64,000 nucleotides of DNA. It comes from a virus. Both the position numbers and the translations under genes were made by a program. Positions 45,301-52,440 of this stretch are shown here, piece after piece (the first letter of the stretch is position 1; the number at the start of each line of letters is the position of its first letter). The stretch is from positions 1 to 64,000 of IMG/VR virus record IMGVR_UViG_3300008448_008004; one strand, given 5' to 3'. The notes below the pieces were generated by a model. The model saw only the letters and a program-made list of their open reading frames with translations. It made no database searches and was not told the origin of the DNA.

Positions 45301-46289
45301 ATAGTATATATAAATCTAGGTCATATGCTTGTGGGGTAACATCTATGGGTAATGCCATGATACAACCAACTATGTATTTTATTTTAAGACACGTTCCTAT
45401 GTTTTATGGACCTTATTGGATTACAGAAGTAAACCATAATGTGACAGAAAGAGGTTTTGATACTGATTTTAAAGGAACAAGAATTCCTAAATATGCATTA
45501 CCACAAGTTGATAATTTATTGGCGTCAGTTAATAAAGATGTTATAAGTAAAATTAAAGAAATTGCGGCAAAAGATAAAAAACCAAAAACACAACAAAGAT
45601 TAGATGAGGAAAAATTGTTAAGTGAAAATCCAACAATAAATACTTTAGCGGGAAATGATTCAGATTGTAAAGATAATATCCCAACACCATATATAAATAT
45701 ACCTTTTGAAGACCTCACACAAACAACTTTTACTACAGAAGACATTTATCCTTTAATAAAACAAGCAACAACTGACACTAATATGAGGGCACTTATTTGG
45801 GGTATTGCTCAAATTATGACTGGTACTACATTAAATAATGACGTTTATAATTGTATTAATAATAATCCATTCGAGATTAACACTGAGAGCTCATGGCCTG
45901 GAAATTTAAATTCATATATTAAAAAACAATCATGCGTTAAAATTGCCAACAATTCATTAAGATTAGTAAAATTTGATAATCTTTCAGAATCAATTGCATT
46001 TATGGCTTCTTTTATGAATGAAGTTGTAAAAAATAATGTCGAACCACTTAAAACGTTAAATGTTGATACAGATATAAATAAAAGTTACGGTAAAGCTTTA
46101 TTCCAAATAGCTTATACTACGTGGTTAACACCATTGGCGTTTACCAATTCATTAAATTCTGAAGGAATTAAAGATACCACTGTAAATGATTTTTCAGAAC
46201 CAAATGGAGACTATAGTGTGAACACTTATAACCTTTTTGTTAGCGTATTTACTAATGCTTATGAATATTTTAAACAAAACCCAAATTAA
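39324..46289 (+). CDS. Giant baseplate hub protein, possible C-terminal muramidase domain
   Basis: A 2321-residue protein, the largest gene in the window. Residues about 140-270 (LGIKSIRVNIKGTGVPEVAIEMVDIQG, FFNFPYPLFYLTLKGYYGKAVRYRL, then FDADTGNYNISLKLIGKFTALL) look like the first barrel of a gp27-type hub. A distant segment near 2000-2080 (YACGVTSMGNAMIQPTMYFILRHVPMFYGPYWITEVNHNVTERGFDTDFKGTR) looks like a hub-ring strand block. Residues about 2140-2321 have NNPFEINTESSWPGNL and FDNLSESIAFMASFM, which loosely recall N-acetylglucosaminidase/muramidase domains. That would serve as the tail lysozyme, but I see no certain catalytic residue. The start overlaps the gp53-like gene. Confidence 0.6.
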   Translation: MAVRQKQNKKIYIETEYDNIVIVNPNEVFTPDGNKEERLVDHEDLVYYANLETFIIPRTKLAIGQSFTDPVFNTTIATIFKGDDALKVNFLKPKGKTEFDTSWSNQLTGEGSRQQMGANQTSERVVSNEGRQSFQRSVKNNEDTQLLGIKSIRVNIKGTGVPEVAIEMVDIQGRSLFEQGENSLYSAFFNFPYPLFYLTLKGYYGKAVRYRLSLMSFNASFDADTGNYNISLKLIGKFTALLFDTPLSYAITAPKMYNTQITVTEPNGNKSYFNTYKGRQKLKEVYDIYKRKGLISSDFPVLSIEDFVHRVENYKTGLKADLTKQEDFTKLNDLQDFADNLNKLKTEVFEYAINNYLDRSSYYIVGQEIYYPFKKEITFESRELFKTKIKDRIQKYVSYLKENATFGEGKSAEYQINITVKNEKDVLRKLDFKTWSDNQENVRNTYQSRYNKPLTSTDTEGYEKFVRDETLTAVLDTKVQNENGDWIEDKPDYFVFGDKIISDGTFIKNSYLDKLDGMTTSLEAKQKIIEDRLTKFYAEQQLKQPTKGGGGLGFKPTIRNIFAVIMAGADAFYRLMEDNHQEAWNVRTEKDRLLAVIPAEKNFSVDALKSIQKSSGELNDDNVVYPWPLYFTLEKQESGSDLYTIQYPGDAKYIRQTKAYDYRIWPEVGFTEAFIKASLEKERPESNYSYDNPTDVTKYVSCGALEFPFKTAPYQDLNAIKIFYEIFERTYLSSHYGNLPNNVATKNQIDKFYGDIESLNLSLIAPEDITLNQTLRNSKFNMQKLVEYMKVISNNGQGQSWQTYIRDIFTTEYIQNLLKTINEIYSIDTIESSSTQVSADLPLIKNMGEFLNDSATSQKNRLDTYPFTDVKWLKNNMSNGNKIEKYEDFNNTTNSFVFLENKKTIARTTSKNNYNNLKLFTSQTVFENQNQQKFTNSSNPEQVINSQLALKNYFENRKQKDLYLTESYIDYGSSYSGNLGTFIQTTSLLNTPYFVNALTEGVKKQKSKKSNPYAALGYLFLNSLPLITTKEKIKNFNGVVATDLDYLAATFNKFSSIHQVPYAWVLKYGSIWHRYKNYVNNKIDILDDVWKDFDYAKSYDPVSGNSYTNYTILDYSGNPKQISLQRVELLGAFPNFTQRTDIFNTGFYPQVVNSVEYYLNGKDLFTGYTANDFSNAYKKKGFRIGFTSKSSSSFPKGFDQQNNIRTLIKTNAYVYRVDSGDTKTPGKKIIMYPSMGAVPFDQAIFECFNDTNEITKDIYDNKSMFNGTVRTLWGASHFGYFDNSLIKKPKPTEYLKVIKTNTDSQNDFDITNNQSTYSLIEEIFNLFDVDLLDKMEAKFLTFCNPTPSANDLILNSENIKTSYTSSGGLTNANLKLLKSQISGLFTYRTMFFDGTNEENDGNMLIDDQLQTMYTTLKEFLNFDCVIKIGNPTQFDRKLFDSFSNLTQMQTVDKLTFDSYIANNLPGDGTPITLTQSLAKNSEAWKALRKYVGFSSINGIDYQNQVDSAFPSVSGITTAATQSVQVQFIGDYSTQFPANSGTTDIINVQKTDGTYQVFRIIGEANPQDIKTKLQNIKFYQPYSNIEDSSNTVPSTTENDFTTNYQYVSTIQDIAPGDYQMVITYIPNLLQLTPIKLIAAVSTFPGIQTTNPFITTPFSFPQPFPNTEKSFVSDFFFDNNIKFTKENIETLYPLIRLYSELKREDKTFDKNKFTTYINDFLLDRYDLQNKMVNETFSNLNKILKNIEVDLGLPKTAMNGDTTKLSTYNTLKGFNDKWIAGSDLKTNTLFEDFLFMDRANSDLGDSFVLDVEKVVSRLSIDTNQNQSLMSLVSSILEDNFFIFMAMPAYINFYGIQQAAKKPEALRDSEIGNSLFGTYLEVDYTKSSPKFLCLYIGNPSEYPKPKENTFNRFGDDSFDLRVPDNPVRRSDPNTNYSLSNRVVGFAVDFGIRNQNIFKSLSLDMSEMKNTSESFKVYADMGSSVAGDKVGQQSQSLYSIYKSRSYACGVTSMGNAMIQPTMYFILRHVPMFYGPYWITEVNHNVTERGFDTDFKGTRIPKYALPQVDNLLASVNKDVISKIKEIAAKDKKPKTQQRLDEEKLLSENPTINTLAGNDSDCKDNIPTPYINIPFEDLTQTTFTTEDIYPLIKQATTDTNMRALIWGIAQIMTGTTLNNDVYNCINNNPFEINTESSWPGNLNSYIKKQSCVKIANNSLRLVKFDNLSESIAFMASFMNEVVKNNVEPLKTLNVDTDINKSYGKALFQIAYTTWLTPLAFTNSLNSEGIKDTTVNDFSEPNGDYSVNTYNLFVSVFTNAYEYFKQNPN

Positions 46290-46293
46290 GATA

Positions 46294-46300
46294 TATTTAT
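46294..46300 (+). promoter_or_regulatory. TATTTAT motif before the 75-residue gene
   Basis: TATTTAT 13 bases before ATG 46314, in the 24-base gap after the hub gene. Confidence 0.4.
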
Positions 46301-46313
46301 ATAATAAAATGCT

Positions 46314-46541
46314 ATGAATAATATGAAAGCACTATTAGACGATTATTTAAAAAAAGATACAAGAGTTACTCAAAAAGATGCGGGTAATGGGTATCAGGAA
46401 GTTTGTGACTTAGACACAGGCGATTGTTATACTATCAGAATGAAAGATGGTTTAATTGAAAGAGTGGATAATACCATGAAAACAAATAGAACATTAAGAG
46501 TCGAAACTCCACAAGGAGTTAAAACATTACTAAACGGTTAA
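46314..46541 (+). CDS. Hypothetical protein, 75 aa
   Basis: An unrecognised small protein: MKALLDDYLKKDTRV..., YQEVCDLDTGDCYTIRMKDGLIERVDN..., ending RTLRVETPQGVKTLLNG. The repeated DLDTGDCYTIRMKDGLIERV is a tight beta hairpin. An in-frame ATG nine bases on (46323) is an equally possible start. It is followed after ten bases by the Pro/Ala-rich gene, so the two are probably co-transcribed. Confidence 0.6.
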   Translation: MNNMKALLDDYLKKDTRVTQKDAGNGYQEVCDLDTGDCYTIRMKDGLIERVDNTMKTNRTLRVETPQGVKTLLNG

Positions 46542-46551
46542 GAATATAAAA

Positions 46552-47241
46552 ATGAGTATAGAAAGAAAAATTTTAGAAGAATTAAAACGTTTTAACCAAA
46601 TTAATTCATACATTCTTAATGAACAACCCGAACCACCGGCACCTGAAGGTGATTTACCACCAGCGCCCGAAGCGGGAGCACCGGCACCTGATGCAGGAGC
46701 AGCACCGGCACCTGATGCAGGGGCGGCACCGGCACCTGATGCGGGAGCAGCACCAGCAGGGGGAGAGGCTATTCCTGAACCTGTTGATATTGAAAATGAC
46801 CCTGATGTTGAAGAAGTGGGTGGAGAAGCAAAAGGTGGTGAAGATGAAGAATCAGAAGAAATTGATATTACGGACCTTGTAACATCACAACAAGAAATAC
46901 AAGCTAAACAAGATGAGTTCATGGATAGTATGTTTTCTAAACTTGATGATTTAGCATCTAAGTTAGAGAACATGGACCAAATAATGAATAAGATAAATGA
47001 TTTGGAATCTAAATTTGATAAATACAGAGAAAAAACACCTGAAGAAAAATTGATGTTACGTTCTTTGGACTCTTATCCATATAATCAAAAACTAACTGAT
47101 TTTTTTGATGACAAAAAAGATGAAATGGAAGAAACAGGAAAAAATGAATATGTATTAACTTCAGATGAGGTTGAGAATTTTTCACCTAACGAAGTTAAAA
47201 AAACATTTAACATTTACGATAATGAAGAAGACAATATGTAA
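46552..47241 (+). CDS. Acidic Pro/Ala-rich repeat protein with coiled coil
   Basis: A 229-residue protein. Residues 1-24 are an amphipathic leader ending ILNE. Residues about 25-80 are a Pro/Ala/Gly/Asp repeat tract (APAPDAGA copies). Then comes an acidic stretch, and a coiled coil near 105-160 (FMDSMFSKLDDLASKLENMDQIMNKINDLESKFDKY). The end (PYNQKLTDFFDDKKDEMEE...YVLTSDEVENFSPNEVKKTFNIYD) is conserved-looking. The make-up recalls T4 internal or scaffold-associated proteins. It is not a family I can name. A terminator follows after 24 bases. Confidence 0.6.
   Translation: MSIERKILEELKRFNQINSYILNEQPEPPAPEGDLPPAPEAGAPAPDAGAAPAPDAGAAPAPDAGAAPAGGEAIPEPVDIENDPDVEEVGGEAKGGEDEESEEIDITDLVTSQQEIQAKQDEFMDSMFSKLDDLASKLENMDQIMNKINDLESKFDKYREKTPEEKLMLRSLDSYPYNQKLTDFFDDKKDEMEETGKNEYVLTSDEVENFSPNEVKKTFNIYDNEEDNM
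46678..46749 (+). repeat. Three tandem 24-bp repeats encoding APAPDAGA
   Basis: Units start at 46678, 46702 and 46726 and read GCACCGGCACCTGATGC followed by seven more bases. They differ at only a few positions. They are far richer in G and C than the surrounding sequence and lie inside the Pro/Ala-rich gene, so copy number may vary between relatives. Confidence 0.9.
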
Positions 47242-47265
47242 TTTTACACATAATTTTTAATATAA

Positions 47266-47293
47266 ATAAAGGGGGCGTTTGTCCCCTTTTTTA
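47266..47293 (+). terminator. Intrinsic terminator before the SSB gene
   Basis: AAAGGGG (47268-47274) pairs with CCCCTTT (47283-47289) around an eight-base loop and is followed by further T. It ends the structural transcript just before the SSB promoter. Confidence 0.9.
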
Positions 47294-47324
47294 TTTGACA
47301 AACTTGAATATTCACCTATATTTG
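47294..47324 (+). promoter_or_regulatory. Bacteroidota-type promoter before the gp32-like SSB gene
   Basis: TTTG at 47294-47297 and TATATTTG at 47317-47324 are 19 bases apart, an exact fit to TTTG-N19/21-TAnnTTTG. The expected transcript start near 47330 leaves a leader of about 30 bases before ATG 47360. Confidence 0.75.
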
Positions 47325-47359
47325 TTGTAGATAAAAGAGTAATAATTAAAAATTTATTT

Positions 47360-48214
47360 ATGGCAAATTCAGTATTAGATTCAGTACTAGCACAGTACGA
47401 AAAGAACGCGACCACATCAAGTTCGCAAAAATCAAACATCTCACAAGAAGACAGATTGAAAAAGTATTTTTCAGCTATTCTTCAAAAGAATGAAAAATCC
47501 GCATCTCGTAGAATCCGTATCTTACCTACAAAAGATGGTTCTTCACCATTTGTTGAAGTGTGGTATCACGAAATTCAAGTAAACGGACAATGGGTTAAGT
47601 TGTATGACCCCGATAAAAATGACAACCAACGTTCACCATTGACTGAAGTTTATAATGAACTAATTTCGACAGGTAAGAAAGAGGATAAAGAATTGGCATC
47701 TCAGTACCGTTCACGTTTATTTTACATTGTAAAAGTAATTGACCGTGACAACGAACAAGACGGTGTTAAATTTTGGAGATTCAAACACAACTACAAACAA
47801 GAAGGAGTGTTAGATAAAATCTTACCAATTTGGAAAGCTAAAGGTGACGTTACAGATGCTGAAAAAGGACGTGATTTAATCATCGAACTTACAAAGGCAA
47901 AAACACCACAAGGAAAAGAATACACGGTTATTCAAACAATCATGTATGATGACCCTCAACCACTTCACGAAGATAAAGGAATTATGGAAGGATGGCTCCA
48001 AGATGAACTTACGTGGAATGATGCGTATTCAAAAAAACCTGTAGAATACTTAGAGGCAGTTGCAGTTGGCGAAACTCCAATTTGGTCTTCTGAACTTAAA
48101 AAGTATGTATACGGAGAAGAAGCAGAAATCTCACTTGGGGGGACAAAACAAGAAACACCTGCTCCTGCAGACCCACAAGCAAATGACGAACCTGCAGAAG
48201 ATTTGCCATTCTAA
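47360..48214 (+). CDS. Single-stranded DNA-binding protein, gp32-like
   Basis: A 284-residue protein. The centre has SASRRIRILPTKDGSSPFVEVWYHEIQVNGQWVKLYDP, then LFYIVKVIDRDNEQDGVKFWRFKHN, which are the OB-fold region of T4 gp32-like SSBs. The C-terminus is acidic and ends PAEDLPF, the usual tip for binding partner proteins. It coats single-stranded DNA at the fork. A longer frame to 47279 is open, but it would cross the terminator and promoter, so I use ATG 47360. Confidence 0.85.
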   Translation: MANSVLDSVLAQYEKNATTSSSQKSNISQEDRLKKYFSAILQKNEKSASRRIRILPTKDGSSPFVEVWYHEIQVNGQWVKLYDPDKNDNQRSPLTEVYNELISTGKKEDKELASQYRSRLFYIVKVIDRDNEQDGVKFWRFKHNYKQEGVLDKILPIWKAKGDVTDAEKGRDLIIELTKAKTPQGKEYTVIQTIMYDDPQPLHEDKGIMEGWLQDELTWNDAYSKKPVEYLEAVAVGETPIWSSELKKYVYGEEAEISLGGTKQETPAPADPQANDEPAEDLPF

Positions 48215-48222
48215 ATTTTATC

Positions 48223-48259
48223 AAAGCATGGATACCTTGCAAGTGTCCATGCTTTTTTT
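48223..48259 (+). terminator. Intrinsic terminator after the SSB gene
   Basis: AAAGCATGGATAC (48223-48235) pairs with GTGTCCATGCTTT (48243-48255) over 13 bases with one G-U and a seven-base loop, then a T run. It probably lowers transcription of the replication genes downstream relative to the abundant SSB. Confidence 0.92.
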
Positions 48260-48281
48260 ATTAACTAATTAAAACAAAAAC

Positions 48282-48503
48282 ATGAAACCAATTATTGCAG
48301 AAAAACTAAAAGACGCTTTAATCAAAAAGTATGAAGCAGAGATTGCTGACGCTGAAGCACGTTTATATGTTTATTTTACAAACCCTGTTGGAATTGGAGA
48401 ACATCCACAACACACAGAAGAAATGGACAATTTGGTTGGACAACTTACCGACGCAAAAGATAAGTTAGAAACCATAACAGAATTTAAATTATACGAATTA
48501 TAA
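48282..48503 (+). CDS. Hypothetical helical protein, 73 aa
   Basis: A 73-residue, mostly helical, acidic protein (AEKLKDALIKKYEAEIADAEARLYVYF..., EEMDNLVGQLTDAKDKLETI). It lies between SSB and UvsX, one base before the UvsX start. The position suggests a small replication or recombination accessory protein. No family is recognised. Confidence 0.65.
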   Translation: MKPIIAEKLKDALIKKYEAEIADAEARLYVYFTNPVGIGEHPQHTEEMDNLVGQLTDAKDKLETITEFKLYEL

Positions 48504-48504
48504 T

Positions 48505-49512
48505 ATGGCCATTAAGAAAAACGATTTCGGTTCATTAAAGAAAAAATTCTCCACATCGGCGAAGTATAAACCACAAAGATTTTTTGATTTGGGTTCTGAC
48601 TTCTTGGATGCGGTTGGTTTACCAGGTCCCGCTATTGGACACCTTAATATGTTGTTAGGTCACTCTGACACAGGAAAAACTACAGCATTAGTTAAAACTG
48701 CGGTTGATGCACAAAAGAAAGGTATTCTACCTGTATTCATTATTACAGAACAGAAGTGGTCTTTTGAACACGCAAAACTAATGGGGTTTGAATGTGAAGA
48801 AGTGGTTGACGAAGAAACGGGTGAACTTGATTGGGACGGATTTTTTATATTCAACAACAATTTTGAATACATCGAACAAATTACAGATTATATTAATAGT
48901 TTGTTAGATGCTCAAGAAAAGGGTGAATTAGAATATTCATTATGTTTCTTATGGGATTCAGTAGGGTCTGTTCCTTGTAAGATGACTTATGAAGGTAAAG
49001 GTGGTAAACAACACAACGCATCAACATTGGCCGACAAAATTGGTATGGGTATCAACCAACGTATTTCGGGGTCTCGTAAATCAGATTCTAAATACGAAAA
49101 TACCTTAATCATTGTTAATCAACCATGGGTGGAATTACCTGACAATCCGTTCGGTCAACCCAAAATTAAAGCAAAAGGTGGTGAAGCAATTTGGTTAAAC
49201 TCATCGTTAGTGTTCTTGTTCGGAAATCAAAAAGGTGCGGGCACAACTAAGATTACAGCAACTAAAGACAAACGAACAGTTAAGTTTGCTACAAGAACAA
49301 AAGTATCTGTTATGAAAAACCACATCAACGGACTTGGGTTTGAAGATGGTAGAATTATCGTAACGCCACACGGGTTCTTACCGGGTAAAGATACTACAGA
49401 GGAGAAAGCTTCCGTAGAAAAGTATAAGAAAGAATATGCTGAGTATTGGAAGGAAATAATCGGAGTTGATGGTGACTTTGATTTGAAAACAGAAAAAGAA
49501 GAAGTAGAGTAG
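48505..49512 (+). CDS. uvsX: UvsX/RecA-type recombinase
   Basis: A 335-residue RecA-fold protein. Walker A is GHSDTGKTTALV near residues 51-60 and Walker B is LCFLWDSVGSVP near 150. The DNA-binding loop region ISGSRKSDSKYENTLIIVNQ and the order of the blocks match T4 UvsX, including the N-terminal FFDLGSDFLDAVGLPGPAIGHLNMLLG. It catalyses strand exchange for recombination-dependent replication and repair. The C-terminus is acidic, which in this family regulates filament loading. It is in the replication operon. Confidence 0.92.
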   Translation: MAIKKNDFGSLKKKFSTSAKYKPQRFFDLGSDFLDAVGLPGPAIGHLNMLLGHSDTGKTTALVKTAVDAQKKGILPVFIITEQKWSFEHAKLMGFECEEVVDEETGELDWDGFFIFNNNFEYIEQITDYINSLLDAQEKGELEYSLCFLWDSVGSVPCKMTYEGKGGKQHNASTLADKIGMGINQRISGSRKSDSKYENTLIIVNQPWVELPDNPFGQPKIKAKGGEAIWLNSSLVFLFGNQKGAGTTKITATKDKRTVKFATRTKVSVMKNHINGLGFEDGRIIVTPHGFLPGKDTTEEKASVEKYKKEYAEYWKEIIGVDGDFDLKTEKEEVE

Positions 49513-49533
49513 TAACAATTAAAAAACAAAAAA

Positions 49534-50541
49534 GTGACAAAAACCTTATTGGTTGATGGAAACAATTTAATTAAAATTGGTTTTCATGGTGTGAAAGATT
49601 ACTTTCACAACGGGCAACATATTGGTGCTATTTGGCACTTTTTAAATACTTTAAGAAAGTTCATAGATGAAAATAACTATAACAAAGTAGTTGTATTTTG
49701 GGATAGTGAAACTAATTCGTCACAAAGAAGACTTATATACCCTAAATATAAGTTAAATCGACGTGAACCATCTAATGAGTATAAAGAAGAATCTTGTGAA
49801 GGTCAAAAACAACGAGTTAAACAATATCTTGAAGAGATGTTTGTAAGACAAGTTCAAGTTGAACATTCTGAGGCCGATGATTTAATTGCTTATTATTGTC
49901 AGATTTCTGAAGACGAGGATAAAACTATATTCTCAAGTGATAGAGACCTTACACAATTAATTTCTGAAAAGGTATCTATCTATTCACCATCCACAAAAAG
50001 ATATTATAAGATGGGGGACACTATTAAAATGAGTGATTTTGAAGTTCCCCATTATAATGTCAAAACAATCAAAATTCTTACTGGAGATAGTTCAGACAAC
50101 ATTGACGGTATTTTCTATTTGGGTGAAAAAACATTATTCAAGTTTTTTCCTGAGTTACTTGAAAATCACGTTGAATTGTCCGATATTTTGTCTAAAGGAG
50201 AAGAGTTACTTAAAGAAAATAAAGATAACAAATCATTACAAAATCTTTTATCGGGAAAGACAAAAGAAGGTGTTTTTGGTGAAGAGTTTTATGTCATTAA
50301 CAAAAAACTTGTAGACCTAAGTGAACCTTTGATAAATGAAGAGGGTAAAGAACTTGTTCAATCGTATTATTCAGAATCATTAGACCCTGATGGGAGAGGT
50401 TATAAGAATCTTATTCGAATGATGATGGAAGATGGATTATTCAAATACTTACCAAAGAGTGATGATAGTTGGGTTTATTTTTTAAAACCATTTTTAAAGT
50501 TAACAAGAAAAGAAAAGTCAAAATTCAAAAACAAAAAGTAA
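49534..50541 (+). CDS. rnh: RNase H / 5'-3' flap exonuclease (T4 Rnh-like)
   Basis: A 335-residue FEN-family nuclease. The first block TLLVDGNNLIK carries the metal-binding Asp, so the GTG at 49534 must be the start; no ATG lies upstream of it. Further acidic clusters are VVFWDSETNSSQRRLIYPKYKLNR, EHSEADDLIAYYC and FSSDRDLTQLI, then TGDSSDNIDGIFYLGEKT (the helix-hairpin region). It removes RNA primers and flaps on the lagging strand. GTG starts therefore occur in this phage. Confidence 0.92.
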   Translation: MTKTLLVDGNNLIKIGFHGVKDYFHNGQHIGAIWHFLNTLRKFIDENNYNKVVVFWDSETNSSQRRLIYPKYKLNRREPSNEYKEESCEGQKQRVKQYLEEMFVRQVQVEHSEADDLIAYYCQISEDEDKTIFSSDRDLTQLISEKVSIYSPSTKRYYKMGDTIKMSDFEVPHYNVKTIKILTGDSSDNIDGIFYLGEKTLFKFFPELLENHVELSDILSKGEELLKENKDNKSLQNLLSGKTKEGVFGEEFYVINKKLVDLSEPLINEEGKELVQSYYSESLDPDGRGYKNLIRMMMEDGLFKYLPKSDDSWVYFLKPFLKLTRKEKSKFKNKK

Positions 50542-50545
50542 AATT

Positions 50546-50998
50546 ATGAAAGAACAAAACGACGTAACAAAAGTTGAATTTCTTATAACACTAAATGATA
50601 ATTTCGTGGTTCAAAGATTTTTTAACGTTAAAGGTTATAATCCTAAAACAAAAGGAAGTGTAGAATTGATAAACTACATGTATGGGCTAAGAGAAGATTT
50701 AAAAAACCAACTTCGCAACAAATGTGCGGTTTATATGTTGGAAAATAGATTTCAAATTGAAGAAGACTCAAGTGTTTTAGAAACATCAAATACAGACGGT
50801 CCTGAAAGATTTAACATTATTTTAAGAATCGGAAATGAGACAATTTGTCATTATATTATTGACGCTAAATTATACCCCCCAAAGGTAAGATATACGCTGG
50901 ATGTAAGACCATCAATAAAAAACATATTGAAGAACCTTACTGACATTTTTTCAGCTAAAAATTTATCTTACAACTATATGAATTATTCGTTAATCTAA
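50546..50998 (+). CDS. Hypothetical protein, 150 aa
   Basis: A 150-residue protein with an antiparallel beta pattern (TKVEFLITLNDNFVVQRFFNVKGYNP, then FNIILRIGNETICHYIIDAKLYPPKVRYTLDVRPSIKNILKNLT). I do not recognise a family. It lies between RNase H and the helicase, four bases after the first, so a replication-accessory role is likely. Confidence 0.65.
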   Translation: MKEQNDVTKVEFLITLNDNFVVQRFFNVKGYNPKTKGSVELINYMYGLREDLKNQLRNKCAVYMLENRFQIEEDSSVLETSNTDGPERFNIILRIGNETICHYIIDAKLYPPKVRYTLDVRPSIKNILKNLTDIFSAKNLSYNYMNYSLI

Positions 50999-51001
50999 TC
51001 A

Positions 51002-51008
51002 TATTTAT
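51002..51008 (+). promoter_or_regulatory. TATTTAT motif before the helicase gene
   Basis: TATTTAT 30 bases before ATG 51039. It is the only copy of this motif found upstream of a clear replication gene. Confidence 0.35.
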
Positions 51009-51038
51009 CATATACAACAATTAAAAAAATCAAAAAAT

Positions 51039-52427
51039 ATGTCAGATAAAAAAAGCTTTGGATACCTGGGAAACACTTTTCAAATTCAATTATTGAATAA
51101 CATTATACTATATAAAGATTTCTCAAATTCCATCCTTGAAGTTATCGACCCACACTATTTTGACAACCAATATTTTAGAATTATTTGTCAAATGATTAAG
51201 GAATATTATTCCAAATATGAACATACCCCAACCTTTGATACATTAGAGCAGTTAACAAAATCGGAGGTTTCATCACCAATGGCTCAAAAAAGTATTTTAG
51301 ATACCTTAGACCAAGTAAAAAACGTATCAGACGAAGGTTCAATGTTTGTTCAAGAAAAGTCACTTAAATTCTGTAAACAACAAGAACTACAGAAAGTTAT
51401 GACTAAAGCCCAATCAATTATTGATAAAGGTGAATTTGAAAGTTATGACCACTTAGAAGAAATGGTTAGAGGAGCGTTACAAGTTGGTGAAGTAGATAAA
51501 GGGACAACCGATGTTTTCTTCAACCTTGATGAGGTTTTAGATGACGATTATAGACACCCCATTCCAATTGGAGTTCCAGGTATTGACAATCTTCTTCGTG
51601 GCGGTTTGGCAAAAGGAGAAATTGGTGTTATCTTAGCACCCACAGGTGTAGGTAAATCAACTTTCACTACAAAAATTGCTAACCATGCATTTAATTTAGG
51701 TTATAATGTTTTACAAGTGTTTTTTGAGGATAACCCAAAAATCATACAAAGAAAACATATTACACTTTGGACTGGAATGCATCCTGATGATTTAACTGAA
51801 AACAGAGATGATGTAGTAGAAAAAGTTAGACACATTCAATCAACTATGAAAAATAAGTTGATATTGAAAAAGTTACCTTCGGATACGGTAACAATGAACC
51901 AAATAAAAAATCAAGTTAGAAAAATGATAGCCGAAGGAACAAAGATTGATGTTATCATTTTAGACTATATTGATTGTGTGGTTCCTGATAAAATGTTAAG
52001 TGATGAGTGGAAAAGTGAAGGTTCAGTAATGAGAGCATTTGAGGCTATGTGTCATGAATTAGATATTGCCGGTTGGACTGCAACTCAGGGTAATAGAAAT
52101 TCAATATCATCTGAAGTTGTTACTACAGACCAAATGGGTGGGTCAATTAAAAAGGCACAAGTGGGTCACGTAATTATAACTGTCGCTAAAAGTTTACAAC
52201 AAAAAGAAATGAACTTAGCGACGATAGCAATTACAAAATCAAGAATTGGAAAAGACGGTATTGTCTTTGAAAACTGTAAGTTTGATAATGCAATGCTTGA
52301 TATAGACACAGAACAAAGTGTAACGTTCTTAGGTTTAGAAGAACAAAAAGAAGAAAAAAATAGAAATAGAGTTCGAGAGCTTTTAGAAAAGAAAAAGCAG
52401 AAAGAACAAGAATCAAAAAGTAATTAA
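51039..52427 (+). CDS. Replicative DNA helicase, DnaB/gp41 family
   Basis: A 462-residue hexameric helicase. An N-terminal helical domain (residues 1-140) is followed by a RecA-like core. It has [40 protein letters not shown] (Walker A near 204), VFFEDNPK, then [11 protein letters not shown] (Walker B) and [10 protein letters not shown]. The order matches DnaB and T4 gp41. It unwinds the fork in the 5'-3' direction with the primase, which is not seen here. The end is a charged helix ([13 protein letters not shown]). Confidence 0.92.
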   Translation: MSDKKSFGYLGNTFQIQLLNNIILYKDFSNSILEVIDPHYFDNQYFRIICQMIKEYYSKYEHTPTFDTLEQLTKSEVSSPMAQKSILDTLDQVKNVSDEGSMFVQEKSLKFCKQQELQKVMTKAQSIIDKGEFESYDHLEEMVRGALQVGEVDKGTTDVFFNLDEVLDDDYRHPIPIGVPGIDNLLRGGLAKGEIGVILAPTGVGKSTFTTKIANHAFNLGYNVLQVFFEDNPKIIQRKHITLWTGMHPDDLTENRDDVVEKVRHIQSTMKNKLILKKLPSDTVTMNQIKNQVRKMIAEGTKIDVIILDYIDCVVPDKMLSDEWKSEGSVMRAFEAMCHELDIAGWTATQGNRNSISSEVVTTDQMGGSIKKAQVGHVIITVAKSLQQKEMNLATIAITKSRIGKDGIVFENCKFDNAMLDIDTEQSVTFLGLEEQKEEKNRNRVRELLEKKKQKEQESKSN

Positions 52428-52440
52428 TTTAAATTTTATT

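Noticed and set aside
46530-46973. Minus-strand open frame of 147 residues rich in Ala, Gly, Pro and Ser
   Set aside because: It is a shadow of the Pro/Ala-rich repeat gene; its low complexity comes from the 24-bp repeats.
47279-47359. N-terminal extension of the SSB gene to 47279
   Set aside because: It would cross the terminator arm and the Bacteroidota-type promoter. ATG 47360 gives a normal gp32-like start.
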